Shown here: positions 33,839-45,590 of the stretch, one piece after another
How positions within the stretch are numbered: position 1 is the first letter of the stretch
Layout of the letters: every line of letters begins with the position of its first letter
Source of the DNA: Gigantopelta aegis
Taxonomy: Eukaryota; Mollusca; Gastropoda; Neomphalida; Peltospiridae
Length of the DNA: 64,000 nucleotides
Direction: 5' to 3'
NCBI RefSeq assembly: GCF_016097555.1
Contig: NC_054712.1
Span: forward strand, 41,577,562-41,641,561
Notes under the pieces: model-generated
Told to the model about the DNA's origin: nothing
Database searches by the model: none
Seen by the model: the letters and a program-made list of their open reading frames with translations, nothing else
Translations under genes and position numbers: made by a program

Positions 33839-34440
33839 ACTTACTTACCTACTTAATCCCCTTCGTGCTAAGAAGCACATAAGGGTGTAACCAGAGATCG
33901 CCACTGCTGCCTGTCTTTTGCCAGCTTCTCCAGCAGCCCCCAGATCAGACTGCCCTCTGGAATTTCCGTCTCTACTGTCCTTCATGTTTCTTTCGGTCTT
34001 CCTCGTTTCCTTTTTCCAGGTGGTGTCCATCGGAGTGCCTTGGTAGGGCTTTTGGGGCATTCTGATAACATGGCCAATCCAGCGCCATCTTCGGCGCTTG
34101 ATCTCCGATACCAATGACTATGTGGAGGTTTGTTCATGGAATTCTTCATTGGTTATGATGCTGGGCCAGAAGGTATTCAGAATCCTGCGAAGGCACCGAT
34201 TTTGAAAGACATCTGACCGATGGTCTTGGTCATTTTCCAGGATTCTGCTCCATACAGTAGAGTGCTTAAGACCGTGCTTTTAAAAAGGCGTATCTTTGTC
34301 TTCAAACTAATCTTGCTTGCTTTCCAGATGTTTCGAAGCACTGGTTGGTTCGGCAAAACAATCCAATTAGAGAATGAAGAGATTCGATCCTACATTCCAA
34401 GCACCAGACGCGAGCTCTCTGCCGAATGAGCCAGATATGC
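33839..34440 (-). mobile_element. LINE 3' fragment (reverse transcriptase C-terminal region)
   Basis: Minus-strand peptides read ISLKTKIRLFKSTVLSTLLY then GAESWKMTK, and further on RRRWRWIGHVIRMP, both typical of the C-terminal part of a widespread invertebrate LINE open reading frame. The two blocks lie in different frames and the second is followed by a degraded end, so the copy is dead. The 3' end runs into (AAGT)n next to 33839. 5' truncated; clade (RTE- or CR1-like) not resolved. Confidence 0.8.
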
Positions 34441-35455
34441 TCTATAAAAAGCATTTTTAAATTAAACTTATTAAAAGCAGAACATTTATGTTTTGAAGAT
34501 ATTCAATCAATCAGTCAATCAACCATTTGACTCGTGTTTACACCCACTGAAAGTTTAAGCACAGCTGTCTTGGAGGCACTTTCTCCGAGATTCCCCGGTG
34601 GATGTGTCTAAAACAGAGGGTTGAAGATATAGAGATTATTATACGAGCTTGTGTGTCGTACTGATTTTACGAAACGAGTGTCAGGATTTTTGTATTGCCC
34701 GAGCGAGAGCGAGGAAGTACATGAATCCTGATACGAGTTTCGTAAAATCAGTACGACTCACACGCGAGTGTAATAATGTTTTTATTATCCATATTATTAT
34801 TGTTGTTTTCTTTATGAATAACAAGACCCAACTCAAAATGTTCAAATGCACAGTCTGAGCTAGGACTGGAGAAGCAACGTCATAACATGACGTCACTTCC
34901 CAAAATTACGTCATTACACTTGTTATTACACGTATGCTTTCGGATATGTTGAACCATATGGATAATAAATTTGTAAATCAGACAAGAGCTACAGCTGCTC
35001 CTCGTACTAAATTTAGGAGGACACCACCGCACACGAATGCATTTAATCTCTCTGACCGACTTGAATCGGAACGTGTTCGATTGAAATACGAGAATCTCCT
35101 TGGAATGTAGCTTCGGTAACACTCGAGAATTGTGTGGTTTTTTTCCCCTAAACCGCAAGCTGGGTCTGTTTTCCAGATTAAAGTGCTCGCGTTAGGTTCC
35201 ACTTTCTTTTCAAGCACATTAACTCTGATTAGCACGAGCTGAGGCAGAACTAAATGACTAAAAGTTAACCCTTTATCTGTGTTCTTCGTTTTACAGCGCA
35301 TTTCAGTCGAGTTTCCCATCTGTTGGTTGTGTTCAACATGGCACCGACATGTTAACGGTTTCACCAACCTCCACTCTGCTTTAGAGTGCAATCACGTTTA
35401 ATCCGTCCACCTTTCTGTCTGCCCATCCATATCCTGGGATTTTTATTTTGTATTA

Positions 35456-35481
<26 letters not shown>
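34441..35481. other. No proven gene; foldback at 34634-34785
   Basis: Arms around GTCGTACTGATTTTACGAAA are inverted about a GAGCGAGAGCGAGG centre. A 137-residue minus-strand frame at 34978-35391 is unrecognised and overlaps other frames. Confidence 0.5.
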
Positions 35482-35486
<5 letters not shown>

Positions 35487-35712
35487 GACACCACTAGCAT
35501 ACCTCGATTTATTTATCATCGGCTATTGGATGTCAAAAATGTGTAATTTTGACGTCTAGTCTTAGAGAGGAAACCCGCTATATTTTTTCATTAGTAGCAA
35601 GTGATGTTTTGTATAGACACGATATCACATAATGTTCACGGTCTTTGATACACCAGTCGTGGTGCACTGGCTGGAACGAGAAATAGCCCAAGGGGCCCAC
35701 CGACGGGGATCC
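35482..35712 (-). repeat. SINE, partial H1 head with tail A
   Basis: Poly-T at 35457-35482 precedes the tail on the plus strand; the head is cut after CGACGGGGATCC. Confidence 0.85.
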
Positions 35713-35789
35713 ATATACTGGAAAAGCTTTAAAGACACAATTACAGGGCGGTACCGTCTAAAATAAGTGGGTGGCTGTACATAAAGAAT

Positions 35790-36138
35790 CAGGACACACC
35801 CACAGAGGGTCGTATCCAGGTAGACATATTTCTCTTTTAATGAATACTAAATAAAAATTACATTAATATTTACAGACCAAATCTTACTATTGCATCACTT
35901 TAACTACATCATGATGGACTAGAATCCATGTCAACCCTCTCAGCAATGTTAGTTTTTGAATTATGGACCATTGCCATAATTCAATTATTTTTACAAAATA
36001 TCATTAATAAGTGGAGTATGGTGGTTACGTAGATGGTTGAATAAAGTACGTTTAGGGACACATCAAATGTATATATTTTTAAGTAATACTTTGTTAGGCT
36101 ATGAAACAGGTCAGTGGTCTGTGACAGTATGCCTTTAA
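35790..36138. mobile_element. MITE M2 inserted in an M1 remnant
   Basis: Colinear with 57535-57873 (CACTTTAACTACATCATGAT, TTTTTGAATTATGGACCATT, GGTCTGTGACAGTATGCC). Its right end is followed directly by the last 65 bp of M1 (36139-36205, ending CTCGGGAATGTCCCTT). Confidence 0.75.
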
Positions 36139-36205
36139 TCGAAGAAATATTGTAATAGTCGGAAACATCTTACAATGCAGCAAACTCGGGAATGTCCCTT
36201 CAGTG

Positions 36206-37189
36206 TTGTTAATGATTTAGCAACAGAAAGAACTGTCTCTAGCGGTACAACTTGTATAGGCCTAGCCTACTTTCTCCGGTGAATGAACTTGGTAAAATAA
36301 AATGTCTAGAAATTCGTGTCTTTTAGCTTCATTACTACATACGGGGCCTGTTTGTTTTGCAAGTTTGTAGACGCAGTCGGTTTATTTTCCTTCACATATC
36401 AGCAATTGGAATTATTCCGACTTACAACACTTGTAAACATGTAATTGGGTTTCTGTAAATATTGCCGGTAACACGATAGCTACGGTAATATAATTTTCTT
36501 TCATCTTTTTCCCCTCACTAGGTATTGGGTTTATTTTTTCACGGTTTTGTGTTTTAAGAAAAAAAAGGAGCACATTCCATGTCTTTATTTGTGTATTTGT
36601 TCGGTGATACACGCAAATCACAGAGATGAAAGTACGGAGTTTTGGATTCTGTTATAATTTAATATTATTGTCTCACTATTTTCTGTTACTTTCTTCTCGT
36701 TTCGACCTTTTGTTTTAAATAAACAAAAAAAGAGAAAGATCTTAAACATGTAAAAAAAAAAGGACAAACAAACAAAAAATAACACCACCACCAACAACAA
36801 CAACATCATACCACCACAAATGTAACGTATAAAGTTAATGAATGACAAAGATGGAACATAAAAGCAAAATATTAAAGAGTGGATGACGCCACCCCAGCTC
36901 TATTTAGAAGCTTCGGTTATTCACTTGTCCTGCTTGGACCTCTTTGTTTTATCTTAAAGAATATTGATGGTTATTCTGTTTCAGAAGATTATCTAAAGTA
37001 AGAAATAAAGTTAATGGAACACAAGCGAAAAGAGTGGGTGGGATTTGGTTGATCTTTTTAGCGACTCTGCTAACGCGTTGCCAGTCAAACTAAATGTTTA
37101 CGACAGTAATACCACCGATCTACGTCGGCAAATGGGAAAACTTAGTATCCCTTATGTCAAGGATAGCTTAAAGAAAGATGGGGAGGGAG

Positions 37190-37192
<3 letters not shown>
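36206..37192. other. No supported gene
   Basis: AT-rich low-copy sequence with short A runs. Nothing recognisable on either strand. Confidence 0.4.

Positions 37193-37263
<71 letters not shown>
37193..37263. repeat. (GA)n microsatellite
   Basis: Near-perfect GA run of about 70 bp. Confidence 0.95.
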
Positions 37264-37271
<8 letters not shown>

Positions 37272-37997
37272 TTTACAAAATAATAATAGATATAGAATAG
37301 AGAATGCAGAGTGGCCGTTAGGTATTATCTATATTAAATGAATTGTTTTAAAACGTATCTAACGAGCGAAAGTGAGTTGGGTACGTTTTTAAACAACGAG
37401 TTCCATGATATCGCTTTCTCGTTGAGGTCAAGATAGGCAACAGGATGTTATATGCGGTTCAGCCTTTAGCCTCTCTTTACCGAATATCGATTACTAAAAA
37501 ATACACATCCCCCTCCAAACGAGGACGAAACTTTACGTTGTTGGTCCTACTCTATATAAAAAAAATATATATGTGGCTTGTGTCCTCCCTCTCCAGCCCC
37601 CACCATCACCACTACCATTAGAATATGTGCCCCCCCCCCCCCCCCCCCGACTAGAGATTGCGCCCCCGCCCACTCCAGATAGGCATGAAGAGATATTTCT
37701 ACCTCTCAAATAAAGTATCTTTCGAAGACAAGTGGTCGTTATGCAGGGTACAGTTTTAGATTCGAGCGTTTGGTGAAACGCTTGACGAGCGTCCTCTGAT
37801 TGTGTCAGATAAACCACGTGATCTAGGAAACGCGCCAAGTAGAATCGCGCATCTAAGCGCCAATTCTATTAAAGTGTCAGACCTCACTAATAACACATAG
37901 TGAGTCGTGCTTATTTATACAGACGCCTCATTATGTCAAAATGCTGCTTAAAGGACAACGGTCCAGTTTTTATCCTGCAATTGTGTTTAGCCTTATG
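37264..37997. other. No supported gene; C-run at 37630-37648
   Basis: Spacer with a long C homopolymer followed by GACTAGAGATTGCGCCCCCG. No coding support. Confidence 0.4.
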
Positions 37998-37999
37998 AC

Positions 38000-38092
38000 T
38001 TCAAAACATCGGATCCGACGCCATATAACCGTAAATAAAATGTGTTGAGTGCGTCGTTAAATAAAACATTTCCTTCCATTTCAAAATATCGG
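38000..38092 (+). repeat. 67-bp SINE stub (tail B only) with target duplication
   Basis: 38013-38079 holds only the last part of tail B (CGCCATATAACCGTAAATAA to AAACATTTCCTTCCA). It is flanked by TTCAAAACATCGG and TTCAAAATATCGG. Confidence 0.85.
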
Positions 38093-38654
38093 GGGAGGTT
38101 TGTGATTTGCAGTCGAAATATTAATTTTCACACATTTTTACAATTTCTTATCTTTGCCGTTGCTCTTTGTGGCAGTAAGGGCTGTCGTGCGATGCAGTTG
38201 TTGTCAGGGGAAAGTCAGGGATGTCAGACTTGTTCTCCAACTCCCAACCGTCCTACAATCAAATCGGCGTCTTGATGCGATGCCGGGAACCACCATTTGT
38301 CTGGCCGACTTTACAAACCTACGACGTTTTTAATTCAGGAAAATTAATAAAAGAAATACAAGTGAGCCGATAACACCAACATGTCGGAACTTGGTGTGAA
38401 GCAGATTTACGGACAAATATCGTAAAGATAAGTGCACTCTCATAAGAAACGCGATCTAAACCCAACGACTATCATCGATTTATCGGCACAAACACCCGAC
38501 ATTTGTACGACGAACTCACAAAGATACAAATGTATTTGTCTAAAAGTTGCTGGCTAAACCAGACTTGGTACCTTTAATTGAAGAACGTGAGTATATTCGT
38601 TGATGGTTATATCTGGTGGTAATTAAAAATGCATCTCGAGCTTTAATTTGTTTA
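38093..38654. other. No supported gene
   Basis: Low-copy sequence; a 77-residue plus-strand frame starts in the SINE tail and is not credible. Confidence 0.4.
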
Positions 38655-38942
38655 ACTGTAGTTGTTATTCTGACGTCAAATTACAGCAGTTCTTATTCGG
38701 ACATTAAATCGCTGCAGTTCTTATACTGATGTTAAATTGCAGGAGTTCGTATACTGACGTTAAACTATAACAATTCTAATATTGACGTTAAATTATAATA
38801 AATCTTATACTGACTTTAAATTATGACAATTCTGATAATGACTTTAAATTACAGTAGTTCTGATAGTGACGTTAAAATACCGCAGTTCTTATACTGACGT
38901 TAAATTGCAGCAGTTCTTATAGTGACGTTAAATTACAGCAGG
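38655..38942. repeat. 28-29-bp minisatellite, about 10 diverged copies
   Basis: Monomer ACTGACGTTAAATTACAGCA plus GTTCTTAT. Copies vary considerably, so the array is old. Confidence 0.88.
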
Positions 38943-39016
38943 TCAAAATAATATTGCAAAATTGTATTCTGGTTTTTTGTTTTTGTTTTGCCTTGTGTTT
39001 TCAGCGCCGGTTTCCA

Positions 39017-39382
39017 TTAGAGGGACATTCCTGAGTTTGCTGCATTGTAAGATGTTTCCGACTAATAAAATATTTCTACGATAACCTTACATATTAAATA
39101 TATTTTCTTGTTTAGAATATCAGTATCTGTATATTCAATGTGTTTCTGTTCGTCTTAATATTTGTAAGAAGCCCAAACTGGATTTTGTCTAAATTTATTT
39201 TAGGAAATAAAATCGAATTTAACCTAGTACAAATATCAGAACAATCAGAAACACGTTTAACATACAGACACTAATATTGTATGCAGAAAAAATATATTCG
39301 ATATGTAATTACAATCGTTAAAAAGTCTCTGTTAGTCGATAACATCTTAAAAATTACAGCAAACTCAGGAATGTCCCTTTAA
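39017..39382. mobile_element. TTAA-type MITE (M1)
   Basis: Left flank TTAG, right flank TTAA; ends AGGGACATTCCTGAGTTTGC / GCAAACTCAGGAATGTCCCT. The interior lacks part of the central palindrome. Confidence 0.88.
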
Positions 39383-40332
39383 AGTGAAATGAAGACCTGG
39401 ACGTTATGGCGTTCTAAAAAATCAGATAACGGAGAGGAATACAAGGATAAGAGACAAGTGATTTTTAGGAAGGTCACAAACAGAGTGGGGGGGGGGGGGG
39501 GGGGGTGATGGGAAAGTGTAGAAGAAATACTGATAATGCTGACTTGTTGGAACATTGGATAGCCAGAGCTGAAAAAAAAGGGTGGGGGAAAAGAAGACAT
39601 TTACGCTAGAAAGACACGGTTTTTTTTTATTCCACTCTCTAGGTATGGCTTTGCAGTATTAAACGGGTTCGTAATTGAGAAATTATCACGCACTATTTCT
39701 GAGCGTTGATCTATTACTAAACACTGTCTGCTACATGTAGATGTTTATTAACTAAAAATTATAAATCAGCTTGTATTACCAAACACAGTTTATACACATT
39801 TAGGCTATAAATTTATTAATACAATAACAGTGCCGTCAAATAACAAATCTGCAAGCGTCTTATAGCCATACTACTTTGGACATAACATCACTGCGCATAA
39901 GCGTACGAGACAGGGGTCAGGGGCCAACTGCATCACTAGTGCTGGAGCAAATCCACAAATTCGGGCAAAAACGATAGAGATGTTCGGGTAAAATGTACAA
40001 ACCTGAGACCTTTTAACCATGTATTTCCATCATTCTAGTGAGCGAGATTTCATGTTTGTATATATAATGAAAGGGACAATTCCGTCGAACATTGCACATG
40101 CTTTAAACCAAGTTTTAGACACCTCGCGCAGCTTCCCCTTTCAAAAGCGCCAGGACTGGCCCACGCACGTGCACTCTCTTCAGCGGTATTAAAATAGACT
40201 GGTGAAGTAATCTTCTTTGCGATTTATTTCGACGGATAGTATTTGACAAGCTGTTTCCCGTTTCCATCACGAAATGATTTAATCGGTTTGCTTCGTTCGT
40301 CTGTAATAACCTGTAAAGAGGATGATGTTTTA
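39383..40332. other. No supported gene; G-run at 39487-39506
   Basis: Includes a G homopolymer and AT-rich sequence. Nothing recognised. Confidence 0.4.
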
Positions 40333-40747
40333 CCACTGACAGGAAAGAAAGAAATGTTTTACTTAACGACGCATTCAACACATTTTATTTACTGTTATAT
40401 AGCATCAGACATATGTTTAAGGACCACACAGATATTGAGAGAGGAAACCCGCTGTCGCCACTTCATGGGCTACTCTTTCTCGATCAGCAGCAAGGGATCT
40501 TTTATATGCACCATCCCACAGACAAGGTAGTACATGCCACGGCCTTTGATACACTACTCGTGATGCACTGGCTGAAACGAGAAATAGCCCAATGGGCCCA
40601 CCGACGGGTTTCGATCCCACACCGACCGCGCATCGAGCGAGCGCTGTACCACTGGCTACGTCCTGCTCCATAAATGTTATGAAGTTGGACTTCTCCATCA
40701 TTATGACGTCATAAACACTTGCTACGTCCCGCCCCCCACTGACAGGA
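40333..40747 (-). repeat. SINE H1 with tail B carrying about 60 bp extra 5' sequence
   Basis: CCACTGACAGGA (40333-40344 and 40736-40747) bounds a 391-bp insert, longer than the usual 300-330 bp. At its 5' end (plus-strand right) the head start CTACGTCC occurs twice, around 52 bp that include ATTATGACGTCATAA. Confidence 0.85.
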
Positions 40748-40844
40748 TGCTCACCATTAGTTACTTTTACACGAGATATATAGAGAAACTGTGACGTTCT
40801 CTAAAAGCACAGTAAATGAGTGATGCGGCAGATACGTCAACATC

Positions 40845-41190
40845 CACTGTAGGGGTTCGAAACACGGGACGTCTGTGTGATACTGTCTAGCGCTCTATCA
40901 ACTGATTGGGCTATTTCTTGTTCCAGCCAGTGTTCTACAACTGGTGGAACAACGGCCGTGGTATGTACTACCCTGCCTGTGGGATGGTGCATATAAAAAC
41001 TCCCTTGCTGCTAATCGAAAAGAGTAGTCCATGAAGTGGCGACAGCGGGTTTCCTCTCTCAATATCTGTGTGGTCCTTAACCATATGTCTGACGCCATAT
41101 AACCGTAAATAAAATGTGCTGAGTGCGTCATTAAATAAAACATTTCCTTCCTTCCTTCTACCAACTGAGCTAATAGGGGAATTCCCACTA
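40845..41190 (-). repeat. tRNA-like element split by a SINE
   Basis: Joined across the insert, the minus strand reads TTAGCTCAGTTGATAGAGCG (A box) and GTGTTTCGAACCCC (B box). It is a tRNA-derived element of a type different from H1-H3. Confidence 0.6.
40895..41168 (+). repeat. SINE, headless, tail B, with target duplication
   Basis: The insert 40906-41157 starts TTGGGCTATTTCTTG and ends CATTTCCTTCCTTCCTT; CTATCAACTGA and CTACCAACTGA flank it. It landed within the A box of the tRNA-like element. Confidence 0.88.
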
Positions 41191-41984
41191 GCTACTGCCA
41201 GTAGGAGCACTGTATACCAACACTACTACATACTACTACTACGTCTCCTCAGTGAAGCTACGTCCAGGTGCCTGCCTGGGTTATATATAATTCTTTTTTG
41301 CGTTTGCTCTAAATGTAACAGATAAACATCAATCTTCATTTTCAGGATCCGAACCATTCAAATAAAAAAGACTGAAATACAAAAGGTCAACTTATGCTAC
41401 GCTCAGACTGTCAACTGTCACGACGGAGTTGGCCAACTCGATGGTTTCGTTGTAATTTGTAAGTCCCGACTTACGACTGGTGCGCTCAGATTAGTTTCAA
41501 TCGAGTTGTAAGAGCGCTCATTTTACCCGAATTAAACAAAATGACTAGCGTTACTGCCAAAATGCTATATAGGGTTGCAAACGAAACACTACGTATTTAT
41601 TTTTATATGGATAACAACTGATATTGTGGGTAGAATGCTGCAAATGCATGGTAAAATGGTTTCTGGCCTGCTCATTTTGCCCGAATTTAAGACTTTGCAC
41701 CACCACTAGGGGCATAGTTGTCCCCTTTGACATCCCCCACGCACCCTCCCCAGTCTCGTACGCTTATGGTCCGTAATCCGTACGCCTATACATGTACGTA
41801 ATTCATAATGCACAGAGTGATCGGATACGCACACGTAGACGCGTACAGAGACGTAGACATGGAATCTACTCCACCTATTTGAATAGCAAGTGGTTGTCAC
41901 ACATTACGCATTACACACTACGTACACGTATATGCATATGGATTACGGACAAATGACATTTGCGCTTAAATATCTTGATTGCGA
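41191..41984. other. No gene; dispersed repeat at 41555-41705
   Basis: The dispersed part matches 3600-3725. The left part has GCTCAGACTGTCAACTG with an inverted relative nearby, a possible transposon end. Confidence 0.5.
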
Positions 41985-42205
41985 GGCGGGTTTGAGCTGT
42001 CGGTCGAGTGCTCGTTTGGGGTGCTTGCGTCGCAGGATCGAACCACCGCGGTGGATCCATTCACCTGATTGTTTTTTTTTAGTTCCAACTAATGCACCAC
42101 AACTGGTGAATGGCCGTGGTGTGTGCTTTCCTGTCCGTGGGAAAGTGCATATAAAGTATCCCTTGTAGCGGGTTTTCTCTAATGATTACCAAATGTCCAA
42201 TAGCC
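41985..42205 (+). repeat. SINE, head H2, tail A replaced by a satellite
   Basis: GTGCTTGCGTCGCAGGATCG and the body are clear; the tail breaks off at AAATGTCCAATAGCC, where an 83-bp array begins. Confidence 0.8.
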
Positions 42206-42560
42206 TTGCATTCCTCTCATCACGGGTCCACTGGCATCAAATAGCAACCATCTGAACACGTGCTGGGGTGTCATTACACACGCATGTCTTGCATTCCTCT
42301 CATCACGGGTCCACTGGCATCAAATAGCAACCATCTGAACACGTGCTGGGGTGTCATTACACACGCGTCTTGCATTCCTCTCATCACGGGTCCACTGGCA
42401 TCAAATAGCCACCATCTGAACACGTGCTGAGGTGTCGTCACATATGCATGCCTTGCATTCCTCTCATTACGGGTCCACTGGACTCAAATAGCCACCATCT
42501 GAACACGTGCTGGGGTGTCGTCACACACGCGTGCCTTGCATTCCTCTTGATCACGGGCCC
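42206..42560. repeat. 81-83-bp minisatellite, 4.3 copies
   Basis: Starts TTGCATTCCTCTCATCACGG at 42206, 42289, 42370, 42453 and 42536. Each unit contains CACGTGCTGGGGTGTC, resembling the family D tail. Confidence 0.92.
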
Positions 42561-42577
42561 ACTGTGAATAGTTAAAG

Positions 42578-42946
42578 TTAAAGGGACATTTCTGAGTTTG
42601 CTGTACTTTTTAAGATGTTATCGACTAACAAGAGACTTTTTTAACGATTGTAATTACATATTAAATATATTTTTGTGCATAAAACTTTAGTGGCTGTATA
42701 TTAAACATGTTTCTGATTTCATCTTATTTTCTAAAATATTGTTTTTGTCGTACGTACGAAATTATTTGAAGACAAAATCCAGTTTGGGCTTCTTACAAAT
42801 ATTAAGACGACTAGAAACACATTGAATATACAGACACTGATATTCTAAACAAGAAAATATATTTAATATGTAAGTTTAATCGTAGAAATATTTTATTAGT
42901 TGGAAACATTTTACACAATGCAGCAAACTCGGGAATGTCCCTTTAA
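42578..42946. mobile_element. TTAA-flanked MITE (M1), complete
   Basis: TTAA (42578-42581) and TTAA (42943-42946) bound inverted ends AGGGACATTTCTGAGTTTGC / GCAAACTCGGGAATGTCCCT; centre GTCGTACGTACGAA. It is followed without a break by an array of its own right end. Confidence 0.9.
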
Positions 42947-43485
42947 TTTTAAAACATCTTACAATGCAGCAAACTCGGGAATGTCCCTTTAAAACATCGT
43001 ACAGTGCAGCAAACTCGGGAATGTCCCTTTAAAACATTTTACAATGCAGCAAACTCGGGAATGTCGCTTTAAAACATCTTACAATGCAGCAAACTCGAGA
43101 ATGTCCCTTTAAAACATCTTACACAATGCAGCAAACTCGGAAATGTCCCTTTAAAACATCTTACACAATGCAGCAAACTCGGGAATGTCCCTTTAAAACA
43201 TCTTACAATGCAGCAAACTCGGGAATGTCCCTTTAAAACATATTACACAATGCAGCAAACTCGGGAATGTCCCTTTAATTTTAAAACATCTTACAATGCA
43301 GCAAACTCGGGAATGTCCCTTTAAAACATCGTACAGTGCAGCAAACTCGGGAATGTCCCTTTAAAACATTTTACAATGCAGCAAACTCGGGAATGTCCCT
43401 TTAAAACATCGTACAATGCAGCAAACTCGGGAATGTCCCTTTAAAACATATTACAATGCAGCAAACTCGGGAATGTCCCTTTAAA
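42947..43485. repeat. 40-42-bp array of the M1 right end, 13 copies
   Basis: Unit AACATCTTACAATGCAGCAA plus ACTCGGGAATGTCCCTTTAA, the terminal inverted repeat of M1 with its TTAA. The ATTTTAAAACATC / TCGTACAGTG / ATTTTACAAT series occurs twice (from about 42946 and 43277), showing a larger internal duplication of about 331 bp. Confidence 0.95.
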
Positions 43486-44287
43486 AGAAAAAACGTTTAG
43501 TACTTTATCAGGAGCTTGGCCAATCCGTAAATGTATAAACCTACAGAATTCATGCAATTCTTTTATCTTATTCAAAATTAATAAACCATGGACAATAAAA
43601 ACATACATTTTTCTTTGAACCCTATCCAGTAGCATTAACATTTGTGTACTTAGTACTAATCCGGAAAAAATGTGATTAATGCACACCTGTCCAGGGGCGG
43701 AGCAAGGAATGCTGTAGGGTCAAATGCGTTGTGGTGGAAAACATTGACCAAAATAAAATAAATGTGTATGGTATGCAGATATTATAGTGGACCTACTGTG
43801 ATCGTTTTTCTTCTTTCCTACAAGAATTTGTCCTATGCGTGGTACATCCCACCCAATCCGGCTATGCCACCGACGTCATGTGCAGCGTGCAAATACTTTT
43901 AAGTTTTTTCTTCAGTTTCTACGTTCACGCTTGATTAAGCTCGATCTTTTCGCGTACCAGCGGGTGTCTGTTTTTATCTCTTTCATGTCGATTTGTCTCC
44001 GAATCCCGCCTCGTCTAACAGAGCACCTGTGTTTAGTTTACTCAGTTATCACTTTAAAACGCCATTGTTTTTACACAACGGCTATTTCTCACGGAATGAT
44101 CCGCGTTTTATGCGTTACGATTTCTTTTGTACTTTTTACGTCCTGAACGTCACCTGTTTGTGTCTAGAGTTACTATCAAGCGAACTTTACTGGGATGTGT
44201 ATGACAAAAGAACATCTTCTACTAACAAGTAGTGGCCATCTGGATTACTTTTCATTTGCAAAGGTGCCAGTAGATCATTCATTCATT
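43486..44287. other. No supported gene
   Basis: Low-copy sequence with overlapping frames at 43835-44146 and 43993-44232, neither recognised. Confidence 0.4.
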
Positions 44288-44545
44288 CATACTTATTTTT
44301 GTGCTTATATCCAATTACGGTTCAAGCACGCTGTCCTGGGCACATACCTCAGCTATCTGATCTGTCTGCCTAGAACAGTGGTTTGGATATTAGTGGTTAG
44401 TGAGAGAGAGAAGAGGATATAGTGGTCATACACCTATCCACTGAGTCGCTAAAACTCGCTCTGGGAGCGAGCCAGTACCGGGCTGCGAACCCTGTACCTA
44501 CCAGCCTTTTGTCCGATGGCTTAACCACGACACCACAAAGGCCAG
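44288..44545 (-). repeat. tRNA-derived SINE, head H3 with own tail (family C)
   Basis: Minus strand: GTGGTGTCGTGGTTAAGCCA, CAGGGTTCGCAGCCCGGTAC, a short CT-rich spot, CTAACCACTAAT, CCCAGGACAGCGTGCTTGAA and TTGGATATAAGCAC. Other copies lie at 52305 and 61755. Confidence 0.85.
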
Positions 44546-44640
44546 TGCATTAGATCAAAGATCGTGCTGTTTATGAGAAAATGCATACTATACTAGTATT
44601 CAATACGACGAGCACAGTTTGTGTCCTATGTTATCTAATT

Positions 44641-44991
44641 CTGTAGGGTATAGGACGAGGAGTAGCCCAGTGGTAAAGCGCTCGCTTGATGCGCGGTCGG
44701 TTTGGGATCGATCCCCGCCAGTGGGCCCATTGCGCTATTTCTCGTTCCAGCCAGTGCATCACGACTGTTACATCAAAGGCTGTGGTATGTGTTATCCTGT
44801 CTATGGGATGGTGCATATAAAAGATCTCTTGCTGCTAATCGAAAAGAGTAGCTCACTGAAGTGGCGACAGCGGGTTTCCTCCCTCAATATCTGTGTGGTC
44901 CTTAACCATATGTCCGACGCCATATAACCATAAATAAAATGTGCTGAGTGCGTCGTTAAATAAAACTTTTTCTTCCTTCCTGTAGGGTATA
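44641..44991 (+). repeat. Full-length SINE, H1 with tail B, with target duplication
   Basis: The insert 44653-44979 is flanked by CTGTAGGGTATA on both sides. A very well-preserved copy. Confidence 0.95.
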
Positions 44992-45240
44992 TACCACCGA
45001 ATCAAATCACACAGACGGCAATAGTAAGCTAATACAGGCAGCATTTCAATCAACATATTTACACCATGGATACAAATACTACCACCCCTCACCTTTAATA
45101 TAAATCAGAAACAAATAGGGGTTAAGCTATTAGTTCTAGACATAACGAGAAGCGTACCTAATTCCACGCAATAGTATTTAGTAAATTGATACTAGTTCAA
45201 ATTAAATTACAGCAAGTTACTGTTTCATGACAGTAAACAC

Positions 45241-45590
45241 TCAATCTAATTAAAATTAGCTCCACTGGTTAATAACTATTACCTGTGGATCTAACAGCAG
45301 CCCGTTGGAGCTCATGTCCTGTTGACTTTTCATTCGACCAATCAAAACCTTGCTTGCAGAATCATGCCAGTGACGTGAAAAGAATTTGAAAACTTTCGGA
45401 ATTATGCCAAAGGGTATACGAAATGATTCGGGTGAATTATGAAGTATGTCGGATATTTAATGTTGAACTTTCGTTTCAAGACGGAAAAACGTGATATCAT
45501 AGCCACAAAATATATTTATTCTAGTACACAATTCAGAGTTTATTACTGAACTTTTCCCCCCGTTTTTTAAATGTTGAAATAGGCCAACAA
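45241..45590. mobile_element. Partial copy of the 15204-16811 inverted-repeat element, uninterrupted
   Basis: Matches the left part and then the part beyond the insert of the 15-kb copy, reading through ATGCCAGTGACGTGAAAAG at the insertion point. The right end is missing. Confidence 0.8.

Noticed and set aside
34978-35391. 137-residue minus-strand frame
   Set aside because: No recognisable domain; overlapped by another open frame on the same strand. An unknown exon cannot be fully excluded.
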